NCBI GenBank assembly: GCA_043721235.1
Contig: JAYSRE010000171.1
Location: 1 to 8,499 of the forward strand
Direction: 5' to 3'
Origin: JAAFIP01 sp043721235
Lineage (GTDB): Bacteria > Pseudomonadota > Gammaproteobacteria > Burkholderiales > Burkholderiaceae_C
Length of the DNA: 8,499 nucleotides
Positions 1-5,468 of the stretch are shown piece by piece. The notes under the pieces are model-generated. The model searched no databases. It saw only the letters and a list, made by a program, of their open reading frames with translations, and was not told the origin of the DNA. The translations under genes were made by a program, and so were the position numbers. Numbering within the stretch: the first letter of the stretch is position 1; every line of letters starts with the position of its first letter.

Positions 1-423
1 TTGCACGCGGCCTACGGCTATCAGCGGTTCGGGGTCGAACTCGCTGCGCACGGCGACGATGGTGCTGACCATTTTGGCGCGGCGGTTGGGCTCATTCGCC
101 ATTTGCTCCAGCACGGCGCGGCGGTTGTTGTCGTCGCTTTTCTCGTACCCGTGCTGCACACAAAAGTAGGCGGTGTCTACGCCGGGCAGGCCGCCCCATG
201 CGTCGATGCACAGGCCTGCGTCGTCGGCCACCGCAGGCAGGCCGCTGTGCTTGGCGGCGTTGCGCGCCTTGGCCAGAGCGTTTTCTACAAAGGTTTTGTA
301 AGGCTCGGCGGCTTCGGGCACGCCCAGTGTGCTTTGGGCAACCAGGGTTACGCCCAAAGGTGCAAACAAGGGCACCAGCTCGGCTAGCTTGCCCAAGTTG
401 TTGGATGCGAGCACGATGTGCAT
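1..423 (-). CDS. rdgB: RdgB/HAM1 non-canonical purine NTP pyrophosphatase, N-terminal 141 residues (3' end beyond window)
   Basis: Predicted to hydrolyse ITP, dITP and XTP to monophosphates plus pyrophosphate in the cytosol, keeping deaminated purines out of DNA and RNA. Reading the minus strand from ATG at 423 gives an open frame to the window edge. It begins MHIVLASNNLGKLAEL, the family's N-terminal SNNxxK nucleotide-binding motif. FVENALAKAR lies near residues 45–54, and the metal-site motif ADDAGLCIDAWGGLPGVDTA near 66–85, with Asp68 the expected catalytic acid. The family is about 200 residues, so roughly 60 C-terminal residues are missing only because the window ends. An in-frame TAA lies just upstream, so ATG 423 is the first usable start, although no clear Shine-Dalgarno precedes it. 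It is the last gene seen in the kinase–phosphatase–rph–rdgB group, 68 bp after rph. Identification is firm from motifs and from its place next to rph. Confidence 0.95.
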   Translation of the reverse strand, partial: MHIVLASNNLGKLAELVPLFAPLGVTLVAQSTLGVPEAAEPYKTFVENALAKARNAAKHSGLPAVADDAGLCIDAWGGLPGVDTAYFCVQHGYEKSDDNNRRAVLEQMANEPNRRAKMVSTIVAVRSEFDPEPLIAVGRVQ

Positions 424-455
424 GCTAAACCATGTTTTTTAAATTTTTAAGCAAA

Positions 456-506
456 ATAGCCCTGTCGCCCAAGGAAATTCTGCATGAGCAGCTATAACTT
501 TAGTAG
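456..506 (-). repeat. Dispersed 3'-end repeat, copy 1 (full), overlapping the end of rph
   Basis: Read on the minus strand this runs from the last rph codons through ATAGCTGCTCATGCAG, then ATTTCCTTGGGCGA, then GGGCTATTTT. It closely matches the copy after greB. ATAGC (rc of 491–495) can pair with GCTAT (rc of 456–460) to close a stem, and CTGC-TCAT-GCAG (rc of 480–491) can form an inner hairpin. A short T run follows. The rph stop codon lies inside the element. The function is unknown; a 3'-end, terminator-like role is an inference. Confidence 0.7.
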
Positions 507-1223
507 TGACTGTTGTTGCAGGGCAATCAGTTCGCCGATGCCTTTTTCAGCCAACAGCAGCAGCGCGTCCATCTCGGTACGCGAAAAAGCAGCGCCTTCT
601 GCGGTGCCTTGCACTTCAATATAGTGGCCGGCACCCGTCATCACCACGTTCATGTCGGTGTCACAGGCTGAGTCTTCGGTGTACTCCAGGTCAAGCAGGG
701 GCGTGCCTTGCACAATACCTACCGAGATAGCGGCAACCGACTGGACGATGGGCGACTCTGTGAGCTTGCCTTGTTGGATTAACTTGTTAACCGCGTCTTG
801 GGCGGCCACAAAAGCACCCGTGATGCTGGCGGTGCGGGTGCCGCCGTCGGCCTGAATCACGTCACAGTCTAAGCTGATGGTGCGCTCACCGAGTTTTTTC
901 AAGTCAAACACCGCGCGCAGGCTGCGGCCAATCAGGCGCTGGATTTCTTGCGTGCGGCCACTTTGCTTGCCTTTGACTGCCTCGCGGCTGCTGCGGGTGT
1001 GGGTGGCACGCGGCAGCATGCCGTACTCGGCCGTCACCCAGCCCTCGCCGCTGCCTTTCTTGTGCGGTGGCACGCGGTCTTCAACGCTGGCAGTGCAAAG
1101 TACTTTGGTGTTGCCAAACTCGATCAGCACCGAGCCTTCAGCGTGGATGGTGTAGCCACGGGTTATTTTGACGGGACGCAGCTGGTTGGCGGCGCGGTTA
1201 TCGGAACGCTGAAAAGTGGTCAT
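492..1223 (-). CDS. rph: RNase PH (phosphorolytic 3'-5' exoribonuclease)
   Basis: Trims the 3' tails of tRNA precursors and other RNAs using inorganic phosphate and releasing nucleoside diphosphates; the family forms a cytosolic ring-shaped hexamer. The 243-residue product matches the family length (E. coli 238). Visible motifs include GEGWVTAEYGMLPRATHTR (near 59–77), SGRTQEIQRLIGRSLRAV (near 88–105, phosphate-binding region), ADGGTRTASITGAF (near 125–138) and the metal-binding stretch DSACDTDMN (near 184–192). ATG 1223 is chosen because MTTFQRSDNRAANQLRPV is the family's N-terminus. A longer frame opens with TTG at 1277, but its 18 extra residues look nothing like RNase PH and that start would overlap the phosphatase stop. 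It lies 50 bp after the PP2C gene and 68 bp before rdgB. Its last residues (about LLKL) and TAG stop come from repeat sequence. Confidence 0.96.
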   Translation of the reverse strand: MTTFQRSDNRAANQLRPVKITRGYTIHAEGSVLIEFGNTKVLCTASVEDRVPPHKKGSGEGWVTAEYGMLPRATHTRSSREAVKGKQSGRTQEIQRLIGRSLRAVFDLKKLGERTISLDCDVIQADGGTRTASITGAFVAAQDAVNKLIQQGKLTESPIVQSVAAISVGIVQGTPLLDLEYTEDSACDTDMNVVMTGAGHYIEVQGTAEGAAFSRTEMDALLLLAEKGIGELIALQQQSLLKL

Positions 1224-1273
1224 GCAGATAGTATGGGTTGGAAAAAGGAGAAAAGGTGGAGCTCTTAAACAGC

Positions 1274-2176
1274 TCAAGCCTTCCTAGCCGCGCTACGCCT
1301 AATGGCATCGTTGATTTCTGCAATTGACCGCTCTATGGCCGCATCGTCCAAGTCTTCTACCATAGTGTCCAGTACGCCTGACTGGATGGTCGAGGCAAAG
1401 ACTCCGTCGCTGATGCTGTCGGTAGAGATGCCCTGGGTTGACTCGAAGGCATCGGGGGTTTCCCACTGCATGGCAATCACGGTGACGTTGTCGCAGTGCT
1501 CGCCGCCATTGCGCAGGGCCAGTTCTACCATGTCGGGTACCGATGTAGCCACGGAGCCTTTGGCCAGCTGGTGCACAATGTCGTTGTCGCTTACGGTGCC
1601 CCACAGGCCGTCAGAGCACAGCAGCAAGCGGTCGCCCTGCTGCAGCTGGGTAGGGCCCGCTACATCAAACACCGGCTTGGTAGGCGACCCTAAACAAGTG
1701 AACAGAATATTGCGGTTGAGCTTGTCCATGCGGATCACGCCTGCGGCATGCTGCTCGATATAAGAATGGTCGCGCGTGCGCACCACCATGTCGCTGTCGC
1801 GCACCAAATACAAACGCGAGTCGCCGCAGTGAATCCACGTGGCCGCGCCGCCCTGCACAATACACGCCACAAAGGTGGTGCGCGGTGTGTCTAACATGCC
1901 TTTTTCGCTGGCATAGCGAATAATTTGGTGGTGCGCAGCCATCAGCGCGCTGGCCAAAAAGCCGGTCACGTCTTTAATGAGAGGGCGAGCTTCTTTTTGG
2001 TACAGGGCTGATACAGTTTGCAGCGCCAGCTGAGCAGCTACTTCGCCCTCAGGGTGGCCGCCCATACCGTCTGCCAGGACAAACAAACCCGACTCGCGCG
2101 TATAGCAGTAACCCATACGGTCTTCGTTTTTCTCGCGACCTCCTTTACGGCTGACTTGGAAGACAGAAAATTTCAT
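1274..2176 (-). CDS. PP2C-family Ser/Thr protein phosphatase, partner of the upstream kinase
   Basis: Metal-dependent (Mn/Mg) phosphatase expected to remove phosphate from Ser/Thr residues, probably opposing the kinase encoded just upstream. The 300-residue product has the PP2C motifs in order: GGREKNEDRMG (near 12–22), LADGMGGHPEGEVAA (near 34–48, metal-binding Asp36-Gly37), TTFVACIV (near 100–107), IHCGDSRLYLVR (near 115–126), DHSYIEQ (near 136–142), GDRLLLCSDGLWG (near 181–193, Asp189) and CDNVTVIAM (near 228–236, Asp229). All acidic metal ligands appear present, so it should be active. No signal peptide or membrane segment is seen, so it is a soluble cytosolic enzyme. Residues about 240–300 extend past the catalytic domain as a Ser/Thr-rich linker followed by an acidic, likely helical, tail. 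The start is 21 bp after the kinase stop, which supports co-transcription. The family is certain; the physiological substrate is unknown. Confidence 0.95.
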   Translation of the reverse strand: MKFSVFQVSRKGGREKNEDRMGYCYTRESGLFVLADGMGGHPEGEVAAQLALQTVSALYQKEARPLIKDVTGFLASALMAAHHQIIRYASEKGMLDTPRTTFVACIVQGGAATWIHCGDSRLYLVRDSDMVVRTRDHSYIEQHAAGVIRMDKLNRNILFTCLGSPTKPVFDVAGPTQLQQGDRLLLCSDGLWGTVSDNDIVHQLAKGSVATSVPDMVELALRNGGEHCDNVTVIAMQWETPDAFESTQGISTDSISDGVFASTIQSGVLDTMVEDLDDAAIERSIAEINDAIRRSAARKA

Positions 2177-2197
2177 GGGCTGGGTGCTCTGTGTACT

Positions 2198-3202
2198 TTA
2201 ATTTGCTTTGCCAAAACCAGTGGCTTTGCCTACCGCTTTTTTGGTATCGGCCATCATGTTGTCAAACTGCAGGCGCATTTTTTCACCTACCGACAGCTTG
2301 GTATAACGGCGTTCGTTTTCTTGGCTGAGTTCTTTTTGCAGCGCAAACACAGATTGCGGGCGCGACAGTGGGTCTAGCGACATGCACCACTCCACCACCT
2401 CAATCAGGTTGTCAGAATACACCCCGCGCAAGCGCGACAGGGCCAGCGACAAACGGTCTTTTTCAAGGCGCTGCGGTGCATCGTTAGGCGGATAGCCTTG
2501 CATGCAGGCATAAATACAGGCACCAATGGCGTAAATGTCGGTCCACGGGCCCATTGATGAGTCGCGACGGTACATCTCAGGCGCAGCAAAACCGGGGGTG
2601 TACATGGGGCGGATAAAGTTGCCTTCTTTGGACAGCACTTCGCGCGCGGCACCAAAATCGATCAGCACGGCTTTGTTTTCATCGGTCACAAAAATGTTGG
2701 CCGGCTTAATGTCAAGGTGCAGCATTTTGTGCTGGTGCACGATGCGCAGGCCGCGCAAAATTTCGTCAAACAAGCTGCGGATAGTTGATTCGCGGAAGAC
2801 TTTTTGTTTTTTCAGCTCACGCGCGGTGATGATGAAGTCTTGCAGGGTGGCGCCCTCCAAATAGTTCATCACCATGTAGACGGTTTCGTTCTCGCGAAAG
2901 AAGTTCAGCACGCTCACTACCGAGGCGTGCGAAATTTGCGCCAGCGAACGGCCTTCTTCAAAAAAGCTTTTCAGGCCCAGCCGGTACAAAGAGAGCTTGT
3001 CGGGCTGTACCTGGGGCAGCAGCTCGCCAGGCGCGCGCGTAGCCAAGGACGACGGCAGGTATTCTTTGATGGCAATCTGCTGGCCTTCGTTGTCCACAGC
3101 CAAATACACCACGCCAAAACCACCTGAGGACACCTTACGCACCACGCGGTAGCCACCGATAACGGTATCGGGCGGGAGAGAGGCGGGTTTAACCTTTGAC
3201 AT
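2198..3202 (-). CDS. Hanks-type Ser/Thr protein kinase, soluble, with HLD in place of HRD
   Basis: Eukaryote-like kinase that should transfer phosphate from ATP to Ser/Thr residues. The 334-residue product shows the glycine loop SSGGFGVVYLA (near 25–35), the ATP-anchoring lysine in IAIKEYLP (Lys46), a likely helix-C Glu in FFEEGRSL (near 80–87), catalytic loop LHLDIKPANIFV (161–172, Asp164, Lys166, Asn169), the metal motif IDFGAA (181–186) and AAPEMYR (near 206–212). The usual HRD arginine is leucine (HLD), so it is a non-RD type kinase. There is no transmembrane helix, PASTA repeat or other sensor domain. Only a short basic tail of about 35 residues follows, unlike the membrane PknB type. 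It is the first gene of the minus-strand group, followed after 21 bp by the PP2C gene and divergent from yicC. No strong Shine-Dalgarno precedes ATG 3202. The kinase fold is certain; its targets are not. Confidence 0.95.
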   Translation of the reverse strand: MSKVKPASLPPDTVIGGYRVVRKVSSGGFGVVYLAVDNEGQQIAIKEYLPSSLATRAPGELLPQVQPDKLSLYRLGLKSFFEEGRSLAQISHASVVSVLNFFRENETVYMVMNYLEGATLQDFIITARELKKQKVFRESTIRSLFDEILRGLRIVHQHKMLHLDIKPANIFVTDENKAVLIDFGAAREVLSKEGNFIRPMYTPGFAAPEMYRRDSSMGPWTDIYAIGACIYACMQGYPPNDAPQRLEKDRLSLALSRLRGVYSDNLIEVVEWCMSLDPLSRPQSVFALQKELSQENERRYTKLSVGEKMRLQFDNMMADTKKAVGKATGFGKAN

Positions 3203-3308
3203 AATCGCTGTTATTACGCTGGGTACTTGGTGCGTGCAATGGCCCTAAGAGGCTGAAAACACGTTTTAAGGCCTTTTAATTAAATATTTCATCGGGGAAA
3301 CCCAATTT
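3203..3308. promoter_or_regulatory. Divergent intergenic region between the kinase gene and yicC
   Basis: This 106-bp spacer must hold the start signals for both divergent groups. Its core (about 3264–3290) is AT-rich and contains two adjacent perfect palindromes, AAGGCCTT (3268–3275) and TTTAATTAAA (3275–3284). TAATTA/TAAATA within it could serve as -10 elements, but I cannot pair them with a convincing -35 on either strand. GGGGA at 3294–3298 is a plausible ribosome binding site for yicC, 10 nt before its ATG. Presence of promoters is inferred from the divergent layout; exact positions are not supported. Confidence 0.45.
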
Positions 3309-4337
3309 ATGCCAGTTTACAGCATGACAGGCTACGCCAGCGTGCAATCGCTAGGCCACAACCGCACTGACCCTAGCGGTCACCTGGCCCATCACGCGGC
3401 CAGCAAAGAGCACCTAGGGCTAGAGATTCGCTCGGTTAACAGCCGCTTTTTAGACCTGAGCTTTCGCCTGTCCGACGAGCTACGCCACACCGAACCCGCT
3501 CTGCGGGAACTGCTGGTGCATGGCCTCAAACGCGGCAAAGTTGAAGTGCGCGCTTTTGTGGGTCAGGCCAAAGACACTGCCAGCGCACCACCCAGCGTGG
3601 CTTTGTTACAACGTTTAAACCAAAGCCAAGACCAAATCTTGGCCTGGTTACCCTCTGCCCGGCCCTTGAGCGTGGCCGACGTGATGCGGCTGGCCAGCAC
3701 CGAGAGCGGCGCCAATCACAGTTCAGACAGCGACCAAGTCGAGAGCGTGCTGGCCCTGCTGCGCCAAGCGCTGGACGACCTGCTGGCCTCGCGCGAGCGC
3801 GAAGGAGCCCGTTTGGCCGCCATGCTGCTAGGCCACACTGCCCAGTTGCGCGCGCTAACGGCTGCTGCAGCCCCGCTGATACCCGAGCTGGTGGCCCAGC
3901 AAAAGCAAAAGTTTATCGACCGCTTTATGCAGGCTTTGCAGGCCGGTACACCCAACGATGCTGGCGGGGCAGGCGCGGCCAGCGCTGGCAGCCCCATCAG
4001 CCAGCAGGCCGCCCACGACCGGGCGCTGACCGAGGCTACCGCTTTCGCTATTCGCATTGACGTAGCCGAAGAAGTCACCCGCTTGGCCGCGCATTTGGAC
4101 GAAATCGACCGTTTGCTTACCGGGCAATCTGGCGCAGGCAGCAAGGCCAGTAAAAGCGCCCAACCCGATGCCAAACAAGCCGAGATCGGCAAACGGCTGG
4201 ACTTTGTGATTCAAGAGCTGCACCGCGAAGCCAACACGCTGGGTGCCAAGTCGCCCGTGCTAGAGCTGACCCGTATCAGCGTGGACATGAAGGTGCTGAT
4301 AGAGCAAATGCGCGAGCAAGTGCAAAATATTGAATAA
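3309..4337 (+). CDS. yicC: YicC/YloC-family endoribonuclease with extra insertions
   Basis: The YicC family has been described as an endoribonuclease linked to small-RNA and mRNA turnover and to stationary-phase survival. The N-terminus carries the signature SMTGYAS (residues 5–11) and LEIRSVNSRFLDLSFRLSDE (38–57). The C-terminus carries the DUF1732 signature IGKRLDFVIQELHREANTLG (293–312) ending in DMKVLIEQMREQVQNIE. At 342 residues it is about 55 longer than E. coli YicC (287). The excess sits in a His-rich insert near 13–36, an Ala/Gly-rich loop near 214–236 and a Ser/Lys/Ala-rich stretch near 273–291, just before the DUF1732 signature. These look like surface loops and leave the conserved cores intact. 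It is the first gene of the plus-strand group, with 106 bp to gmk, so a separate 3' end is possible. Family assignment is secure; which residues act in catalysis cannot be told here. Confidence 0.93.
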   Translation: MPVYSMTGYASVQSLGHNRTDPSGHLAHHAASKEHLGLEIRSVNSRFLDLSFRLSDELRHTEPALRELLVHGLKRGKVEVRAFVGQAKDTASAPPSVALLQRLNQSQDQILAWLPSARPLSVADVMRLASTESGANHSSDSDQVESVLALLRQALDDLLASREREGARLAAMLLGHTAQLRALTAAAAPLIPELVAQQKQKFIDRFMQALQAGTPNDAGGAGAASAGSPISQQAAHDRALTEATAFAIRIDVAEEVTRLAAHLDEIDRLLTGQSGAGSKASKSAQPDAKQAEIGKRLDFVIQELHREANTLGAKSPVLELTRISVDMKVLIEQMREQVQNIE

Positions 4338-4395
4338 ATGCTGGGGCCGTAAAACGCCAATGGAGCCCCCAAAGAACCTCAATAGAAACCCAACA

Positions 4396-4420
4396 AAAGC
4401 TATATGATTAATAGCTGCTT
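4396..4420 (+). repeat. Dispersed 3'-end repeat, partial copy after yicC
   Basis: Within the 106-bp yicC–gmk spacer (4338–4443), AAAGCTATATGATTAATAGCTGCTTG resembles the left part of the repeat seen after rph and greB, which has TTAATAGCTRCTC. The ATTTCCTTGGG and GGGCTAT parts are absent, so this is a truncated or decayed copy. It points the same way as yicC. TATGAT (4403–4408) inside it resembles a -10 hexamer but lacks a fitting -35. The rest of the spacer shows nothing clear besides a weak GGGGC/GCCCC pairing just after the yicC stop. Confidence 0.4.
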
Positions 4421-4443
4421 GTAAAGATAAATAAAGGCTTAAC

Positions 4444-5064
4444 GTGGATTATCCTGGCAATCTTTTTGTTGTAGCGGCACCCAGTGGGGCCGGCAAATCA
4501 AGCTTGGTAAAAGCCTTGCGCGAGCTAGATGCCAAAGTGCAACCTTCGGTGTCGCACACCACGCGTGCGCCACGCGGCCAAGAAAAGCATGGCCGCGACT
4601 ACTACTTTGCCAGCGATGCCGACTTTGATGCTATGGTGGCGGGAAATCAGTTTTTTGAGTGGGCGTATGTGCACGGCTACCGCTATGGCACTTCGCGCAG
4701 CGCCATCGAGGCGCGCATGGCCCAAGGCTTGGACGTGATTTTAGAAATCGACTACCAAGGTGCGTTCCAGATTAAAAAACTGTTTGCCAATACCGTACTT
4801 ATTTTTATCTTGCCGCCCAGCCTGGAAGAGCTGCGCGCCCGCATAGAACGGAGGGGCGAGGACAGCGAGGAAAAGATCAACTTGCGCATGCAAAACGCCC
4901 GCACCGAGATAGACCAGGCCCAACATTTTGACTTCGTTATAATCAACGAAGTGTTTGACAGCGCCGTTTTTGACCTTAAAGCGGTGGTGCATGCTCAAAG
5001 ATTGAAGTTCACCGCCCAGCGCCGCGCCCGTGCCGACACCTTTGCAGCGCTAGAAATCAATTGA
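4444..5064 (+). CDS. gmk: Guanylate kinase
   Basis: Phosphorylates GMP (and dGMP) to GDP with ATP, an essential step to GTP and therefore to (p)ppGpp. The 206-residue product matches the family length. It has the P-loop APSGAGKSSLV (near 12–22), the GMP-binding stretch SHTTRAPRGQEKHGRDYYF (near 37–55), FFEWAYVHGYRYGTS (near 69–83), EIDYQGAFQIKK (near 100–111) and the lid-region arginines in RARIERRGEDSEEKINLR (near 130–147). The start is GTG at 4444, preceded by AAAGG about 6 nt upstream. An in-frame TAA at 4432–4434 rules out a longer protein. It is followed after 67 bp by rpoZ, the classic gmk–rpoZ–spoT order. Guanylate kinase is a known ppGpp target in several bacteria, which makes the position beside spoT meaningful; whether this enzyme is inhibited is inference. 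Confidence 0.97.
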   Translation: MDYPGNLFVVAAPSGAGKSSLVKALRELDAKVQPSVSHTTRAPRGQEKHGRDYYFASDADFDAMVAGNQFFEWAYVHGYRYGTSRSAIEARMAQGLDVILEIDYQGAFQIKKLFANTVLIFILPPSLEELRARIERRGEDSEEKINLRMQNARTEIDQAQHFDFVIINEVFDSAVFDLKAVVHAQRLKFTAQRRARADTFAALEIN

Positions 5065-5120
5065 TTTTCAACCCGGCACAGGCTGGTTTTAACCTCGGCT
5101 TTCACCCAATTAACCCCTCA

Positions 5121-5131
5121 AAGGAGCTCCT
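5121..5131 (+). promoter_or_regulatory. Ribosome binding site of rpoZ, inside a perfect palindrome
   Basis: AAGGAG at 5121–5126 is the best Shine-Dalgarno in the window, 5 nt before the rpoZ ATG at 5132. The ten bases 5122–5131 (AGGAGCTCCT) form a perfect palindrome that abuts the start codon. A palindrome with no loop cannot fold into a simple hairpin, so this may be chance. Confidence 0.8.
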
Positions 5132-5335
5132 ATGGCCCGCATTACCGTTGAAGACTGCTTGCAGCAAATTCCTAACCGTTTCCAACTGGTATTGGCTGCC
5201 AGCTACCGCGCCCGCATGCTCAGCCAAGGCCATGCCCCTAAGATTGAAAGCAAAAACAAGCCTGGCGTGACTGCGCTGCGCGAAATTGCCGAAGGCAAAA
5301 TCGGCATTGAAATGCTGAAAAAAGTCCCCCTGTAA
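5132..5335 (+). CDS. rpoZ: DNA-directed RNA polymerase omega subunit
   Basis: Smallest core RNA polymerase subunit; it helps fold and hold the beta' subunit and in E. coli contributes to (p)ppGpp binding site 1. The 67-residue product begins MARITVEDCLQQIPNRFQLV and contains ASYRARML and TALREIAEGKI, all omega signatures. The N-terminal Met-Ala-Arg and the Arg in ALREI (Arg50), the region linked to ppGpp contact in E. coli, are conserved. The C-terminus is about 24 residues shorter than in E. coli (91), as is usual in Betaproteobacteria as far as I recall. Its start is fixed by a strong AAGGAG. It follows gmk by 67 bp. A hairpin and an intrinsic terminator follow before spoT, so omega can probably be made in excess of SpoT (inference). 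Confidence 0.97.
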   Translation: MARITVEDCLQQIPNRFQLVLAASYRARMLSQGHAPKIESKNKPGVTALREIAEGKIGIEMLKKVPL

Positions 5336-5356
5336 TTTTCTCCCTGCACAGCGTTT

Positions 5357-5379
5357 GCATGCCAGCCACGCTGGAATGC
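5357..5379 (+). other. Imperfect hairpin in the rpoZ 3' region
   Basis: GCAT-G-CCAGC (5357–5366) can pair with GCTGG-A-ATGC (5370–5379) around a CAC loop: nine base pairs with one internal G/A mismatch. It has no T run, so it is not a terminator by itself. It lies between the rpoZ stop and the terminator at 5398–5421 and could stabilise the mRNA 3' end or be a decayed repeat. Confidence 0.55.
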
Positions 5380-5397
5380 GCACAAGCTTAGCCACTG

Positions 5398-5421
5398 GCA
5401 CCTCTTTGCAGGTGCTTTTTT
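5398..5421 (+). terminator. Rho-independent terminator after rpoZ
   Basis: GCACCT (5398–5403) and AGGTGC (5410–5415) form a perfect 6-bp stem with loop CTTTGC, followed at once by six T residues (5416–5421). This is a textbook intrinsic terminator, 62 bp after the rpoZ stop and 48 bp before the spoT start. It should end much of the gmk–rpoZ transcription and leave spoT to read-through or to a promoter of its own, none of which is convincing in 5422–5468. Confidence 0.85.
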
Positions 5422-5468
5422 ATTGCCCCTCGCGCTGCAGATTGCGCCAATTTGGTTAGAGTAGTGTT

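Noticed and set aside
1..428. Plus-strand open frames at the left edge
   Set aside because: They are antisense to rdgB, whose minus-strand translation carries clear RdgB/HAM1 motifs.
1224..1277. Longer rph reading frame starting at TTG 1277
   Set aside because: The added 18 residues do not resemble any RNase PH N-terminus, while ATG 1223 gives the family's start and length; the longer start would also overlap the phosphatase stop.
3716..4192. Minus-strand open frame of 158 codons inside yicC
   Set aside because: Ser/Ala-rich shadow of yicC codons with no domain, no ribosome binding site and full overlap with a conserved gene.
4341..4376. GGGGC/GCCCC hairpin after yicC as a terminator
   Set aside because: The stem is only about five pairs with a large loop and is followed by A-rich, not T-rich, sequence.
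4403..4408. TATGAT as a -10 promoter element for gmk
   Set aside because: No -35-like hexamer lies 16–18 nt upstream and the bases belong to the degenerate repeat copy.
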